A DNA stretch of 64,000 bases from Rhyacichthys aspro. Its lineage: Eukaryota > Chordata > Actinopteri > Gobiiformes > Rhyacichthyidae. How positions within the stretch are numbered: the first letter of the stretch is position 1; every line of letters starts with the position of its first letter. The stretch lies in contig CM072163.1 of assembly GCA_036850595.1 (NCBI GenBank), forward strand, positions 13,354,639-13,418,638, written 5' to 3'. The notes under the pieces were generated by a model that did not search any database, had not been told where the DNA came from, and was given only the letters and a program-made list of their open reading frames with translations. This document shows, in pieces, positions 63,882 through 64,000 of this stretch. Made by a program: the position numbers and the translations under genes.

Positions 63882-64000
63882 GTGAGTGCAGCACTGCAGC
63901 AACAAGGCCTTGAGCTAGGACATCAGTGTGTGTAGATGGAGATTCAATAAAGACATAGTAGGAGGCTTAAGCAAAGTACATTCTGAGTTCACTTCTATCA
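63882..64000 (+). other. efna3: Start of intron 2 of the ephrin-A3 gene (cut by window edge)
   Basis: The exon 2 frame meets a strong GTGAGTGC donor at 63882. Reading through gives a stop soon after (about 63911), with no ephrin-like residues beyond the donor. The final base of exon 2 (T) would start the Ser codon usual after YYYI in ephrins. The remaining 119 bases are therefore intron. Confidence 0.85.

Noticed and set aside
63563..63935. Alternative frames over exon 2 on both strands
   Set aside because: They are shadows of the ephrin frame; only the frame beginning at the 63589 acceptor gives family motifs.

Overview
The window reads as nuclear DNA from a ray-finned fish, most likely a teleost. 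It has one intron-bearing vertebrate gene with typical GT-AG splice sites, long AT-rich non-coding stretches, many CA/GT and poly-A/T tracts, and several small non-autonomous DNA transposons of hAT type with 8-bp target-site duplications, plus a TTAA-flanked element and a tRNA-derived SINE. I see nothing bacterial or viral, no CRISPR array and no operon structure.

The only gene I can support is an ephrin-A ligand on the + strand, best matched to ephrin-A3 (efna3; I cannot tell the fish a and b copies apart). Exon 1 (26030-26139) encodes the signal peptide and the start of the mature protein. Exon 2 (63589-63881) encodes most of the receptor-binding domain. The two exons join in frame across a split His codon. 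The intron between them is 37,449 bp. Exon 2 ends at a consensus donor, and the rest of the gene (last conserved Cys, linker, GPI-anchor signal) lies beyond the right edge.

Layout: 1-25.6 kb is intergenic or distal 5' sequence. It holds a TTAA-flanked terminal-inverted-repeat element with a CpG-rich interior and a spliced-exon-like ORF (3398-4358), a hAT-type element just beyond it (4389-4959), a pyrimidine-rich tract followed by a G-quadruplex motif (20895-21587), a degenerate 5-bp satellite (about 22500-22890) and a minus-strand SINE (about 24015-24220). 25.6-26.0 kb is CpG-rich and is the likely promoter and 5' UTR, with a candidate 5'-UTR intron and a 10-codon upstream ORF. 26.1-63.6 kb is intron 1. 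It holds diverged copies of a dispersed repeat (33254, 35410 and a partial near 37020), a GT microsatellite, CpG-dense islets at about 37.4, 42.3, 48.6 and 55.2 kb, and two more hAT-type elements with target-site duplications (40931-41334 and 55689-56155), the second carrying a 21-bp minisatellite.

Almost every open frame in the window is a short chance frame in non-coding DNA. I did not find a convincing new protein system. The most notable structures are the long first intron of a patterning gene with its CpG islets, and the composite element at 3.4-4.4 kb.
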